A DNA stretch of 64,000 nt from an uncultured Bacteroidota bacterium (GCA_913055825.1 CAJXKB010000002.1:1-64000); one strand, 5' to 3'; counted from the first letter of the stretch, positions 1-10,430 are shown. The notes: a model not told the origin generated them from the sequence alone. A program made the numbers and translations.

Positions 1-432
1 TTACTCCATTCCATTCTTCATTATTTGCAGTAGTTGGTGATGTAGATGTAGCTCCTCCAAAAGCCAAAGCTGCTGTATATGTTCCAGTTCCACCAAAGGC
101 ATATCTTTCTTTAGCAACGGCAAAAAAGCCACCGCCTGGCTACCTGAACAGATCATGCCCGATTTGTTTTCCGTAGCTTCCGGATCGTGATTCTGAAAAA
201 GTAAATACGGTTTTAATTCCGATGAATTTTGAAGTTGCTTTTTCGATTTTTCCACCAGCAGGTGTTCCATCGTCCCGCCGCCAATAGAACCTGTAATTTC
301 CCCGTCAGCAGCAACTGCCATTTTGAATCCCACTTTGCCGGGGCTGCTGCCATTCCTTTGGATTACGACCATCAGCATTACGGAAATGTCCCGGCTCAAC
401 TGCTCTTTTATAAAAGGGAAGACTTTTTTCAT
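1..432 (-). pseudogene. XdhC/CoxI-family protein, N-terminal part with a disrupted 3' end
   Basis: Residues 1 to about 105 of this 143-residue frame match the N-terminal domain of XdhC/CoxI proteins, which help insert or protect the molybdenum cofactor of xanthine dehydrogenase-type enzymes. Visible marks are the N-terminal GSSPGKVGFKM stretch, the glycine-rich GSIGGGTMEH motif and MICSGSQAVAFLPL. Family members usually run to about 250-350 residues with a C-terminal Rossmann domain, which is absent. After about residue 108 the frame turns into low-complexity sequence rich in Leu, His and Gln and ends at the window edge. The same bases read in another frame give a phage-like repeat (see 2-103), so the true 3' end is missing or was joined wrongly. 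The start ATG at 432 sits behind a good promoter. Family call is fairly sure; a working product is unlikely. Confidence 0.65.
2..103 (-). other. Phage-structural-type repeat peptide in an alternative frame
   Basis: Read on the minus strand one base out of the XdhC frame, this stretch is open and encodes YAFGGTGTYTAALAFGG followed by a Ser/Thr/Asn-rich run ending in NEEWNGV. The pattern of AALAFGG then EEWNG is typical of repeats in tail or structural proteins of uncultured marine phages. It has no relation to XdhC. The composition of this frame is far more protein-like than the XdhC-frame tail. Either a contig was joined wrongly near positions 85-115 or phage DNA was inserted there. The peptide resemblance is from memory of such repeats, not from a search. 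Confidence 0.5.
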
Positions 433-448
433 TGCGCTATTTTAATGA

Positions 449-456
449 CAAATATA
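449..456 (-). promoter_or_regulatory. Bacteroidota -7 box for the XdhC-family gene
   Basis: The minus strand reads TATATTTG, a perfect TAnnTTTG box, 17 bases upstream of the ATG at 432. No clear TTTG -33 element was found at the expected distance. Confidence 0.5.
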
Positions 457-658
457 AAATTTTGGGCTGAACATTTAAACCGGCGTGCATTTCCGGGTGC
501 GAGATCCTTTACATCTCAACCCAACCACCTTACCTTAAAAATAGCGCGCAAACCTTTCAGGAACATAAGGTCTTGCGTTTCCAGGCAAAACCGCCCCTAT
601 TAATCCCACTATTTTTATGCAAATCAAAATTTTATATACAGTTTGCATCAAAATTTTC
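457..658. other. Intergenic region without recognised genes
   Basis: About 200 bases separate the divergent XdhC and ileS promoters. The open frame on the plus strand across 229-603 is antisense to XdhC and has no recognisable protein content. I see no RNA gene, repeat or strong hairpin here. Confidence 0.4.
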
Positions 659-666
659 TAATTTTG
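659..666 (+). promoter_or_regulatory. Bacteroidota -7 box for ileS
   Basis: TAATTTTG matches TAnnTTTG and lies 40 bases before the chosen ileS start at 706. The nearest TTTG (642-645) is only 13 bases upstream, shorter than the usual spacing of about 19, so the -33 element is uncertain. A start at 643 would lie upstream of this box, which argues for 706. Confidence 0.5.
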
Positions 667-705
667 CACCTCATTTTTTTGGATAGTAAAAGAAAATCAA
701 ACCTG

Positions 706-3700
706 ATGGGGAAGAAATATCAAGAGTATAAACGGCTGGATTTGCCTCAACTTGCCGGGGAGATAAGGAAATTTTGGGAAGAAAATCATATTTTTGAACA
801 AAGTTTGAAAAACAGGGAAGGACAGCCTTCTTTTGTTTTCTACGAAGGCCCGCCTTCGGCCAATGGTAAACCGGGAATCCACCATGTGATGGCACGTACC
901 ATCAAAGACCTTTTTTGTCGCTATCAAACTCAAAAAGGAAAATATGTTTCGCGTAAAGCGGGATGGGATACGCACGGGCTTCCGGTAGAAATAAGTGTGG
1001 AAAAAACACTGGGCATTACCAAGGAAGACATCGGGAAGAAAATCAGCGTGGAAGATTATAACAAGGCTTGCCGCAAAGAAGTGTTGAAATACAAGGATAT
1101 GTGGGACGATCTGACCAAACGCATTGGTTATTGGGTTGATCTGGATCATCCTTATATCACTTTTGATAATAAATATATCGAATCTGTCTGGTATTTACTG
1201 AAACAATTGTTTGAAAAAGGACTGCTTTATAAGGGGTATAGCATTCAACCCTATTCGCCTGCGGCCGGAACAGGTTTGAGTACCCATGAACTGAACCAGC
1301 CGGGTTGCTATCGCGATGTACAGGATACTACAGCTGTGGCGCAGTTTAAATTGATACGCAACGAACAATCTGAATTTTTATTTGAAGAAGCTTTTGGTGA
1401 TGTGTTTTTCATTGCCTGGACAACCACGCCCTGGACTTTGCCTTCAAACACGGCGTTGGCTGTGGGTGCCAACATTAATTATTTACGGGTCAAAACATTT
1501 AATCCTTATACCGGAATTCCCGAAACCGTAGTGTTGGCAGAAGATCGCCTCAATGCTTATTTCAATCCTAAAGATAAAAAGCTGGCTTTTGAAGATTATA
1601 AAACCGGCGACAAACACATTCCTTACGAAATTATTGGAAGCTACAAAGGTGATACACTTACCGGTATTGCTTACGAGCAACTCTTTCCATGGGTGAAGCC
1701 TATGGGCAAGGCTTTTGAAGTTATTACCGGCGATTTTGTTACCACCGAAGATGGTACCGGCATTGTGCATATTGCACCTACTTTTGGTGCCGATGACAAC
1801 CGTGTAGCCCAGGTATCAGGGATTGCCCCCCTTATTTTGATTGACAAAAACGGAGAAAAACGGCCTATGGTCGATTTGAAAGGCCGGTTTTTTCGTTTGG
1901 AAGAACTGGATGCCGATTTTATAAAAAATAATGTAAATGTTGGCCTGTATGGCGAATATGCAGGTCGTTATGTGAAAAATGATTATTCGGAAGAACTTGA
2001 CGATAAGGATGGTAACCTGGACATCGACTTGTCGGTTGCCCTGAAAAAGGAAAACAAAGTATTCCGTATCGAGAAACACACCCACAACTATCCCCATTGC
2101 TGGCGTACCGATAAACCCATTTTATATTATCCGTTGGATTCATGGTTTGTGAAAACCACCGCAATGAAAGACAGGATGATATCACTCAACAAAACCATCA
2201 ACTGGAAACCACGCGCTACCGGTGAAGGCCGTTTCGGTAACTGGTTGGAGAATTTAGTGGACTGGAACTTGTCGCGGTCACGTTTTTGGGGGGTTCCGCT
2301 GCCGGTTTGGGTTACCGAAGACCGCAGCGAACAAAAGTGCCTTGGGTCGGCAGCCGAACTTAAAGCTGAAGCCGAAAAAGCTGTCAAGGCAGGATTTATG
2401 GCCGAAAATCCGCTTAGGAATTTTAATCCCGATAATATGAGCGCCGAAAATTATGAAAGTTTCGATTTTCACCGGCCTTATGTTGATAAGATTGTGCTGG
2501 TTTCCGATAGCGGTAAAAAAATGTTCCGCGAGCCTTCGCTAATCGATGTGTGGTTCGACTCGGGCTCCATGCCTTACGCCCAACTACATTATCCTTTTGA
2601 AAACAAAGAGCTATTTGAAAAAAATTATCCGGCCGATTTTATTGCCGAAGGCGTCGATCAAACCCGTGGATGGTTTTTTACCCTCCATGCCATTGCTACC
2701 ATGCTTTTTGATTCAGTAGCATATAAGGCGGTGGTTTCCAATGGTTTGGTGTTGGATAAGAATGGAAATAAAATGTCAAAAAGGCTGGGGAACGCGGTGG
2801 ATCCATTTTCTACCATCGAAAAATTTGGTCCCGATGCCACACGCTGGTACATGATTAGTAATTCGCAACCCTGGGATAATCTGCGGTTCGACCTGGCCGG
2901 TATTGATGAAATTCGCCGTAAATTTTTCGGTACCTTATATAATACGTATACTTTTTTTGCCTTGTATGCCAATATTGACGGCTTTACTTATGCTGAGGAT
3001 GAAATTCCGGTTGAAAACCGTAATGAGCTTGACCGATGGATTTTATCTGAACTTAACTCACTTATTAAAACCGTTGATGATGCCTTCGGGAATTATGAAC
3101 CTACCCGGGGGGCACGTGCTATCCAGTATTTTGTAAACGAGCATTTAAGTAACTGGTATGTTCGCTTATCGCGAAGAAGATTCTGGAAAGGAAGCTACTC
3201 AAAAGACAAAATTGAGGCTTATCAAACCTTGTATCGTTGCCTTGAGGTGGTTTCCATGCTCTCGGCACCGCTGGCCCCATTCTTTGCCGATAGATTGTTT
3301 AATGATTTGAATAAGGTGAGCGGACGGATAAATAGCCTTTCGGTTCACATGACCGATTTTCCAAAAGCGGATGAATCGGTGATTGATAAGCAGCTGGAGG
3401 AACGGATGGAGTTGGCACAGAAAATTTCTTCCATGATTCTTTCGCTACGGAAAAAAACAAATATACGGGTACGTCAACCTCTAAACAAGGTGATGATTCC
3501 GGTGCTGAACCCGCACTTTAAAAAACAGGTGCAGGCTGTTGAAGATTTGATTTTGTCGGAAACCAATATCAAAGGAATTGAATATCTTACTGATGATTCG
3601 GATGTGCTGGTAAAGAAAATCAAGCCCAATTTTAAAAGTCTCGGGCCAAAATATGGTAAGATGATGAAACAACTGGCAATGGCAATAAACCAATTCGGCC

Positions 3701-4146
3701 AGGAAGATATCAGGCAACTTGAAGCCGAAGGAAAATACAGTTTGCAACTCGCAGATGAAAGTATAGATATAACACCGGAAGATGTGGAAATAAGTACCCT
3801 CGATATTCCGGGATGGAGTGTGGCTACCCTCGAAAATTTAACGGTTGCACTAGACATCACCATTACCGAAAGCCTTCAGGAAGAGGGGCTGGCCCGCGAA
3901 TTGGTTAACCGGGTTCAAAACCTTCGAAAAGACCGGGGATTGGAGGTTACCGACCGTATTCAATTAAAAATTGCATCAGAAGCGAATACAAAAAACGCGT
4001 TTATTAAATTTAAAAACTATATTTGCGCGGAAACACTGGCAGAGATGGAACTACTTGAAGGTTCTTTAGAAGGTGATTTTGTGGAGGTTGATTTGGTTGA
4101 CGGCATTAAAGCGCGACTAATTTTACAGAAAAGCCAGGAAAATTAA
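706..4146 (+). CDS. ileS: Isoleucyl-tRNA synthetase
   Basis: This enzyme charges tRNA-Ile with isoleucine in the cytoplasm. The protein is about 1146 residues from the ATG at 706. The class I signature appears as GKPGIHH at residues 54-60 in place of HIGH, and the second signature as KMSKR near residues 689-693. The editing (CP1) domain lies between them, and an anticodon-binding domain follows near residues 760-900. The long C-terminal part and the PPSANGKPGIHHVMART block match the long IleRS form seen in Bacteroidota. An upstream in-frame ATG at 643 adds 21 residues with no conserved content and lies before the predicted transcription start, so I reject it. The dksA-like gene follows after 83 bases. 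Confidence 0.97.
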   Translation: MGKKYQEYKRLDLPQLAGEIRKFWEENHIFEQSLKNREGQPSFVFYEGPPSANGKPGIHHVMARTIKDLFCRYQTQKGKYVSRKAGWDTHGLPVEISVEKTLGITKEDIGKKISVEDYNKACRKEVLKYKDMWDDLTKRIGYWVDLDHPYITFDNKYIESVWYLLKQLFEKGLLYKGYSIQPYSPAAGTGLSTHELNQPGCYRDVQDTTAVAQFKLIRNEQSEFLFEEAFGDVFFIAWTTTPWTLPSNTALAVGANINYLRVKTFNPYTGIPETVVLAEDRLNAYFNPKDKKLAFEDYKTGDKHIPYEIIGSYKGDTLTGIAYEQLFPWVKPMGKAFEVITGDFVTTEDGTGIVHIAPTFGADDNRVAQVSGIAPLILIDKNGEKRPMVDLKGRFFRLEELDADFIKNNVNVGLYGEYAGRYVKNDYSEELDDKDGNLDIDLSVALKKENKVFRIEKHTHNYPHCWRTDKPILYYPLDSWFVKTTAMKDRMISLNKTINWKPRATGEGRFGNWLENLVDWNLSRSRFWGVPLPVWVTEDRSEQKCLGSAAELKAEAEKAVKAGFMAENPLRNFNPDNMSAENYESFDFHRPYVDKIVLVSDSGKKMFREPSLIDVWFDSGSMPYAQLHYPFENKELFEKNYPADFIAEGVDQTRGWFFTLHAIATMLFDSVAYKAVVSNGLVLDKNGNKMSKRLGNAVDPFSTIEKFGPDATRWYMISNSQPWDNLRFDLAGIDEIRRKFFGTLYNTYTFFALYANIDGFTYAEDEIPVENRNELDRWILSELNSLIKTVDDAFGNYEPTRGARAIQYFVNEHLSNWYVRLSRRRFWKGSYSKDKIEAYQTLYRCLEVVSMLSAPLAPFFADRLFNDLNKVSGRINSLSVHMTDFPKADESVIDKQLEERMELAQKISSMILSLRKKTNIRVRQPLNKVMIPVLNPHFKKQVQAVEDLILSETNIKGIEYLTDDSDVLVKKIKPNFKSLGPKYGKMMKQLAMAINQFGQEDIRQLEAEGKYSLQLADESIDITPEDVEISTLDIPGWSVATLENLTVALDITITESLQEEGLARELVNRVQNLRKDRGLEVTDRIQLKIASEANTKNAFIKFKNYICAETLAEMELLEGSLEGDFVEVDLVDGIKARLILQKSQEN

Positions 4147-4181
4147 ACCGTATTTTTCTATTAACTTCTGAAAATATTTTG

Positions 4182-4189
4182 TATCTTCG
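4182..4189 (+). promoter_or_regulatory. Possible -7 box for the dksA-like gene
   Basis: TATCTTCG differs from TAnnTTTG at one base. It lies 41 bases before the ATG at 4230, in the gap after ileS. Confidence 0.35.
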
Positions 4190-4229
4190 GAGGGTTAATA
4201 ACATTATTAACAGATTAAAATAAGAGGCC

Positions 4230-4640
4230 ATGAAAGAAAGTAAAACAGAAGAAAAAACCAGATATTCAGCCGAAGAACTCGAAGAGTTTAAGCAAATTAT
4301 TCTGGATAAACTTGAAAAGGCACGTGCCGACCTCGAATTGTTAACAGAAGCTTATACTAATTCCGGCGGGGCGGATACCAACGACACGTCACCTACTTTT
4401 AAGGTGTTGGAAGAGGGACAGCAGGTTTTGTCAAAAGAAGAAAACAGCCGGCTGGCAGCACGTCAGCAAAGGTTTATCAACAACCTGGAAAACGCCTTGG
4501 TACGTATCGAAAACGGTACCTATGGAATTTGTCGTGAAACAGGCAAATTAATTTCCAAGGAAAGGCTCAGGGCTGTACCACATGCTACCCTCAGCATAGA
4601 AGCCAAAAATAGTCAGCGCTCCCGGAATATTAACAAATAA
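4230..4640 (+). CDS. DksA/TraR-family protein lacking the zinc-finger cysteines
   Basis: The 136-residue protein has the DksA layout: a long N-terminal coiled coil (residues 10-90) and a C-terminal globular part with the YGICRETGKLI and RLRAVPHATL motifs. DksA proteins bind the secondary channel of RNA polymerase and adjust transcription in starvation and the stringent response. In classical DksA four cysteines hold zinc; here only the Cys near residue 101 remains, and the other positions are Gly, Ile and Lys-type residues. Cysteine-poor DksA relatives are known and can act without zinc. The gene lies between ileS and lspA, which is a common arrangement in this phylum as far as I recall. The family call is firm; the exact role is inferred. 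Confidence 0.9.
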   Translation: MKESKTEEKTRYSAEELEEFKQIILDKLEKARADLELLTEAYTNSGGADTNDTSPTFKVLEEGQQVLSKEENSRLAARQQRFINNLENALVRIENGTYGICRETGKLISKERLRAVPHATLSIEAKNSQRSRNINK

Positions 4641-4661
4641 TACATGCTTTCCGTAAATTAA

Positions 4662-5282
4662 GTGATTTTGAAAAAAGCTGTATGGATTATCTTGCTGGTA
4701 CTGTTGCTGGATCAGGCTTTAAAATTCTTTATTAAGCTAACGATGTCCATGGGGGAAAATATCCCCATCATCGACCATTGGTTTTACATCTATTTTACCG
4801 AAAACAATGGTATGGCTTTTGGAATGCAATTGGCCGGCCAGTGGGGAAAACTGGCATTGAGTATTTTCAGGATTCTGGCTGTTACCGCCATCGGGATTTA
4901 TTTGTGGACGATGAGTGGAAAAAAACAAAAGAATGGACTGATAATCAGTGTTTCCCTCATCTTTGCCGGTGCTATGGGCAACATAATCGACAGTGCTTTT
5001 TACGGATTGATTTTTACCCCCAGTACCTATCACAGTGTAGCACATTTGGTAGCTCCCGGACAAGGATATTCTACGTTTCTTCATGGTCGCGTTGTGGATA
5101 TGCTTTATTTCCCGCTGATTGATATTTCCCGTTCGGATGCCCCTTCATGGCTGCCGTCTTTTATTTTTGGCCCCGATAATCACCTCGTTTTCTTTCGCCC
5201 TATTTTTAACCTTGCTGATGCTTCAATAACCATTGGCGTATTCTGGTTATTGCTTTTTCAAAGGAAAAATTTGAAGATATAA
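4662..5282 (+). CDS. lspA: Lipoprotein signal peptidase (signal peptidase II)
   Basis: LspA is an inner-membrane aspartyl protease that removes the signal peptide of prolipoproteins after lipid attachment. Four hydrophobic segments are visible. The two catalytic aspartates are in GNIID (about residue 110) and FNLADASI (near residue 187), and the N-terminal LLLDQALKF and NNGMAFGM motifs are also present. At 206 residues it exceeds the usual 160 because of an insertion between the last helices, around LVAPGQGYSTFLHGRVVDM, which is common in Bacteroidota. The start is GTG at 4662 or TTG at 4668, which would give MKKAVWIILL; there is no clear ribosome site to decide. It sits 21 bases after the dksA-like gene and is probably co-transcribed. 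Confidence 0.95.
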   Translation: MILKKAVWIILLVLLLDQALKFFIKLTMSMGENIPIIDHWFYIYFTENNGMAFGMQLAGQWGKLALSIFRILAVTAIGIYLWTMSGKKQKNGLIISVSLIFAGAMGNIIDSAFYGLIFTPSTYHSVAHLVAPGQGYSTFLHGRVVDMLYFPLIDISRSDAPSWLPSFIFGPDNHLVFFRPIFNLADASITIGVFWLLLFQRKNLKI

Positions 5283-5334
5283 CGGGATGCTGGTATTTTT
5301 TCTTTAAACAAAATTTAAATAAGCATATAATTCT

Positions 5335-5342
5335 TATATTTG
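5335..5342 (+). promoter_or_regulatory. Bacteroidota -7 box for atpD
   Basis: TATATTTG is a perfect TAnnTTTG box, 31 bases before the atpD ATG. An AT-rich TTTA lies near position 5314, about where the -33 element should be. Confidence 0.6.
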
Positions 5343-5361
5343 CCCCTTTAAAATCCACTAA

Positions 5362-6882
<1,521 letters not shown>

Positions 6883-6945
6883 TTTGAAATGAAAAACTGA
6901 TTATTAGCAGGTATATTGATATAAATATTCAATTAATCCGAAACG

Positions 6946-7179
6946 ATGAATCTTGAAATTATAACGCCTGACAAAACCATTTTTAAAGGAGAAGCCGATT
7001 TAGTTCAGCTTCCCGGAATAGACGGTTCGTTTGAAATACTGAACAACCATGCTCCTTTGATTTCAGCCCTGAAACAGGGGAAAATAAAAGTGGGAAAGGG
7101 AAAATCGGAAGAATTTTTTGACATCAAGGGAGGTGTTATTGAAGTGCTTGAAAATAAAGTGCTGATTTTGGCGGAATAA
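6946..7179 (+). CDS. atpC: ATP synthase F1 subunit epsilon, short form
   Basis: Epsilon links the rotating gamma shaft to the c-ring and can inhibit ATP hydrolysis. At 77 residues this protein has only the N-terminal beta-sandwich domain: LEIITPDKTIFKGEAD, the LPGIDGSFEIL loop and GGVIEVLENKV. The C-terminal two-helix domain that carries the inhibitory function in the usual 130-residue form is absent. Short epsilon subunits are normal in Bacteroidota, so this is not a truncation. It lies 63 bases after atpD and just before a strong terminator, so atpD-atpC is a complete two-gene unit. Confidence 0.95.
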   Translation: MNLEIITPDKTIFKGEADLVQLPGIDGSFEILNNHAPLISALKQGKIKVGKGKSEEFFDIKGGVIEVLENKVLILAE

Positions 7180-7198
7180 ATTCGTATTCAAAAAACAT

Positions 7199-7234
7199 AA
7201 AAAACCCTGAAAAGAAATTTTCGGGGGTTTTTTT
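7199..7234 (+). terminator. Rho-independent terminator after atpC
   Basis: An A-rich 5' arm with CCCTGAAAA pairs across a GAAA loop with TTTTCGGGG, followed by a run of seven T. It closes the atpD-atpC unit 20 bases after the atpC stop. Confidence 0.85.
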
Positions 7235-7296
7235 AACCTGTTCATTGCCGAGGAATTAATTCCCGGACAACTGATTTTAAAATCCCTGAACTTTTG

Positions 7297-7304
7297 TAAT
7301 TTCG
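7297..7304 (+). promoter_or_regulatory. Possible -7 box for aspS
   Basis: TAATTTCG is one base from TAnnTTTG and lies 27 bases before the aspS ATG. A TTTT run at 7274-7277 is about 19 bases further upstream. Confidence 0.45.
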
Positions 7305-7331
7305 CAGCCTGAAAAATTTAAAGCTATACAA

Positions 7332-9095
7332 ATGTTGCGTACACATACCTGCGGGGAACTGCGAATTGCAGATATAAATAAAGAAGTTGTTTTAAGTGGA
7401 TGGGTGCAACGCATCCGTGATAAAGGAGGGTTGATTTGGATCGACCTCCGCGACCGGTACGGTATTACCCAACTGCTGTTGGAAGAAGGGCGTTCGGACG
7501 TGCAACTGATTAAGCAGGTTCGTGAGTTAGGACGTGAGTTTGTAGTTCAGGCCAAAGGAAAAGTTATTGAACGGGTTTCAAAAAATCCGAAACTAGCCAC
7601 CGGCGATATAGAGATTGATTTGCAACAGTTAAATGTGTTAAATGCATCTAAAATACCACCTTTTACCATTGAGGATGAAACTGATGGCGGAGAAGAATTA
7701 AGGATGAAATACCGTTATCTCGATTTGCGACGAAACCCGTTGAAAAACAGCCTGATGCTGCGTCACAGGCTTTCTCTGGAAACCAGGAAATATCTTGATA
7801 GCCAACAGTTTATTGAAATAGAAACACCTTATCTTATTAAATCGACACCCGAAGGTGCCCGCGACTTTGTGGTGCCGTCGCGCATGAACCAGGGCGAATT
7901 TTATGCCTTGCCACAATCACCACAAACCTTTAAACAATTGCTGATGGTGGCCGGCTTCGACCGTTATTATCAATTGGTAAAATGCTTTCGCGATGAAGAT
8001 TTGCGTGCCGATCGTCAGCCGGAGTTTACCCAGATCGACTGTGAAATGGCCTTTGTGGAGCAGGAGGATATCCTGAATACTTTTGAGGGCATGATAAAAT
8101 ATTTATTTAAAGAAGTAAAAGGAGTTGAGCTTCCCGATCTTCCGCGAATGAGTTATGCCGATGCCATGAAACGTTATGGTTCCGATAAACCTGATATCCG
8201 TTTCGGGATGGAGTTCGTCGAGCTTAACGATGTGGCTCAGGGAAAAGGTTTCAAAGTATTCGATGAGGCAGAACTGGTAGTTGGTATTAATGCTACAGGT
8301 TGTGCTGCTTATACACGAAAACAACTCGATAAACTCACCGAATTTGTTAAACGCCCGCAAGTTGGCGCCAAAGGCCTGGTTTATGTTAAATATAAGGAAG
8401 ACGGCAGTTTTAAATCGTCTGTTGACAAGTTTTTCACTCAGGAAATGTTAAAAAGCTGGGCAGAAAAATTTCATGCCAAGGCTGGCGACTTATTGTTGGT
8501 ACTTTCGGGTGAAGCAGAAAAGGTGAGGATACAGTTGAATGAATTACGTCTTGAGATGGGAGAACGCCTTGGACTTCGTAACCCTGACAATTACAAAGCC
8601 TTATGGGTAGTTGATTTTCCTTTATTGGAGTGGGATGAAGAAAGTGGCCGCTATCATGCGATGCATCACCCGTTTACTTCTCCTAAACCTGAAGATGCCG
8701 ATATGCTGGAAACCGATCCGGGTAAGGTAAGGGCCAATGCTTACGATATAGTGATTAACGGTGTGGAAATTGGGGGTGGTTCTATCCGTATCCACGACCG
8801 TGATTTGCAAAGGCGTATGTTCAGGGCACTTGGCTTTACCGAAGAACGTGCACAGGAACAATTTGGTTTTCTGATGAATGCTTTTGAATACGGCGCTCCG
8901 CCACACGGCGGCATTGCTCTGGGTTTTGACCGACTGGCTGCCATGTTTGCCGGTAAGGATTCAATCCGCGATTTTATTGCATTTCCAAAAAACAATGCCG
9001 GCCGTGATGTGATGATCGATTCACCTTCACATATCTCCAATGTGCAGCTGGATGAACTGGGGCTGAAGGTGGTTGACAAGATTCCGGGTGAATAG
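7332..9095 (+). CDS. aspS: Aspartyl-tRNA synthetase
   Basis: This class II synthetase charges tRNA-Asp. The 587-residue protein has an N-terminal OB-fold anticodon-binding domain (residues 1-110, with [21 protein letters not shown]), the catalytic core with motif 2 [18 protein letters not shown] near residue 218, a GAD insertion domain in the middle (about 290-410), and motif 3 [10 protein letters not shown] near residue 527. This is the usual bacterial-type architecture and length. The start ATG at 7332 lies directly before [11 protein letters not shown], the expected N terminus. It is monocistronic; downstream lies degraded sequence. Confidence 0.97.
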   Translation: MLRTHTCGELRIADINKEVVLSGWVQRIRDKGGLIWIDLRDRYGITQLLLEEGRSDVQLIKQVRELGREFVVQAKGKVIERVSKNPKLATGDIEIDLQQLNVLNASKIPPFTIEDETDGGEELRMKYRYLDLRRNPLKNSLMLRHRLSLETRKYLDSQQFIEIETPYLIKSTPEGARDFVVPSRMNQGEFYALPQSPQTFKQLLMVAGFDRYYQLVKCFRDEDLRADRQPEFTQIDCEMAFVEQEDILNTFEGMIKYLFKEVKGVELPDLPRMSYADAMKRYGSDKPDIRFGMEFVELNDVAQGKGFKVFDEAELVVGINATGCAAYTRKQLDKLTEFVKRPQVGAKGLVYVKYKEDGSFKSSVDKFFTQEMLKSWAEKFHAKAGDLLLVLSGEAEKVRIQLNELRLEMGERLGLRNPDNYKALWVVDFPLLEWDEESGRYHAMHHPFTSPKPEDADMLETDPGKVRANAYDIVINGVEIGGGSIRIHDRDLQRRMFRALGFTEERAQEQFGFLMNAFEYGAPPHGGIALGFDRLAAMFAGKDSIRDFIAFPKNNAGRDVMIDSPSHISNVQLDELGLKVVDKIPGE

Positions 9096-9120
9096 TAAAA
9101 AGGTTTTTCTGCTAATAATA

Positions 9121-9150
9121 TGAAGCTGTGAACAAAGCTTATGTCGAACT
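9121..9150 (+). repeat. 30-bp dispersed repeat, copy 1
   Basis: The 20-base core GAAGCTGTGAACAAAGCTTA recurs on the opposite strand at 58000-58029. Over 30 bases the two copies differ at only three adjacent positions. This copy lies 25 bases after the aspS stop, just beyond the broken 3' end of a P-loop kinase gene. Confidence 0.75.
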
Positions 9151-9206
9151 TGGTATGTTTAGCTTGATGTTATCATACCATGTAAAGAGCCAAGGTAGAT
9201 TGGTTT

Positions 9207-9506
9207 TTAAACTACGATACGCACTTCTTCACCGGGGGTGCGAATACTTTCGATAATGGCACGGCCACCATGTTTGCTGGCTTTTTCGTATAATTTTTCA
9301 ATAATGAAAGCCGGATGATGATTTTTGCGTAAACGATTGGCCACCATGGTCATGCTGTCGCGATTTACGGGCAGCCCCTGCTTTTCTATCTCCTCAATCA
9401 AATACTGTCGTACTGAGAAATGCCTAAACTCTTCATGTTTTATTAAATAGTCGACTAATGTTCCTTTTCCTGCACCTAAAGTGCCTGTAATTCCGATTAT
9501 TAACAT
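9207..9506 (-). pseudogene. P-loop nucleotide kinase-like protein, C-terminally truncated
   Basis: The 99-residue frame starts with the P-loop GTLGAGKGT (residues 7-15) and continues with a helix and the segment VNRDSMTMVANRLR, typical of small kinases related to dephospho-CoA and nucleoside monophosphate kinases. Family members are about 185-200 residues long with a second half carrying the lid and base-binding parts. Here conservation runs to about IIESIRTPGE and the frame then ends after six unrelated residues. The other half is not found in the flanking DNA. The break lies about 60 bases from the 30-bp repeat at 9121. I infer a deletion; a functional product is unlikely. Confidence 0.7.
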
Positions 9507-9574
9507 AATGCTGTTTTATGAAACATAACCTAATGAAAGTTTTTTATTCACAACAGCCGGAACAAGTTTTTATT

Positions 9575-9780
9575 TTATTGCACCACCAGTTTTCGGGTTT
9601 GCATCCCATATTTGGTTAATATCCGCACAAAATAATATCCAGATTGACCTTTCCCCGTGCGGGGTTGGGATAAATTTTGAATTCCAGTTGATTGCCTGAC
9701 CCAAAGGTGTCAATGCCTGTCCGTTTAACTGATTCAATTTGCCCATGCAAATTTATCCGTACCAGAGATTGGAGTTCTTT
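9575..9780 (-). pseudogene. Relic of a type IX secretion C-terminal sorting domain
   Basis: On the minus strand, 9576-9640 encodes GYYFVRILTKYG then MQTRKLVVQ and a stop, which is the standard end of the type A sorting domain used by the type IX secretion system. In another frame just upstream, about 9650-9780, the DNA encodes a Gly/Ser linker and FKIYPNPARGKVNLD, the standard start of that domain. The roughly 45 residues between the two parts are missing and the frame has shifted. The body of the original secreted protein is gone. This shows the organism or a recent ancestor had a type IX secretion system. Confidence 0.75.
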
Positions 9781-9839
9781 TTTTTATTTACCTTTACAAA
9801 TAAGTACCCACTTTATAACGAATGCTAAAAAAATTTATT

Positions 9840-10400
9840 ATGAAAGTATTGGCCATATATGGAAGTCCTCGTAAAGAGGGAAATACCGCCCGGATGATGG
9901 ATGCCGCTTTATCGGTATTTCCCGAAGAGGCGGAAATTCATAAATTTTTTCTTGGAGATTTGAATTTTTCCGGTTGCGGCCCGTGTCGCGAGTGCAAAAG
10001 CAATAATTATTGTGTGGTGGAAGACGACTTGCAAGCTGTTTTTAAAGAGATGCTTTGGGCTGAAATTATTTTGTTCGGGTCGCCCAGCCAGTTTTCGGAT
10101 GTGAGCGTGGATATTAAAAAGTTGATGGAACGGACCTGGTGGATGAAAGGAGAATTGCGCAACAAGATTGGTGGCTATGTGGTTACCAGCCGGCGTTATA
10201 TGGAAAGTACCCTTAACACCCTGCATGCTTTTATGTTGCGACATCGGATGATTTTGGGGGGCAGTGGAGCCCTGGGTTTTACTTTTACCGAGATGGGCGG
10301 TCTCGAAAACGATCCTTTGGCTCTTAATGATGCACGAGGTACCGGTTTACGATTGGTAGAGTTGTGGGAAATCATTTACGGTAACAGCAAACCGGATTAA
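9840..10400 (+). CDS. NADPH-dependent FMN reductase/flavodoxin-family protein
   Basis: The 186-residue protein from the ATG at 9840 starts with MKVLAIYGSPRKEGNT, the FMN-phosphate-binding loop of the NADPH-dependent FMN reductase family. A cysteine cluster CGPCRECKSNNYC (near residues 45-58) is typical of the iron-sulfur flavoprotein-like subgroup, and FGSPSQFSDVSVDIKKLMERT forms the second flavin-binding part. The product is a soluble flavin oxidoreductase of unknown substrate. An upstream in-frame ATG at 9822 adds six residues; the later start fits the family. It is the only intact gene between 9.1 and 10.6 kb. Confidence 0.88.
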   Translation: MKVLAIYGSPRKEGNTARMMDAALSVFPEEAEIHKFFLGDLNFSGCGPCRECKSNNYCVVEDDLQAVFKEMLWAEIILFGSPSQFSDVSVDIKKLMERTWWMKGELRNKIGGYVVTSRRYMESTLNTLHAFMLRHRMILGGSGALGFTFTEMGGLENDPLALNDARGTGLRLVELWEIIYGNSKPD

Positions 10401-10430
10401 ACGGTGTTGAATGCCTCAAAGCAGAAAAAT

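Noticed and set aside
229-603. Plus-strand open frame opposite the XdhC gene
   Set aside because: It is antisense to a recognised protein family, has no promoter of its own and shows no recognisable domain.
643-705. Longer ileS start with 21 extra residues
   Set aside because: The ATG at 643 lies upstream of the predicted -7 box at 659-666, and the extra residues have no conserved content.
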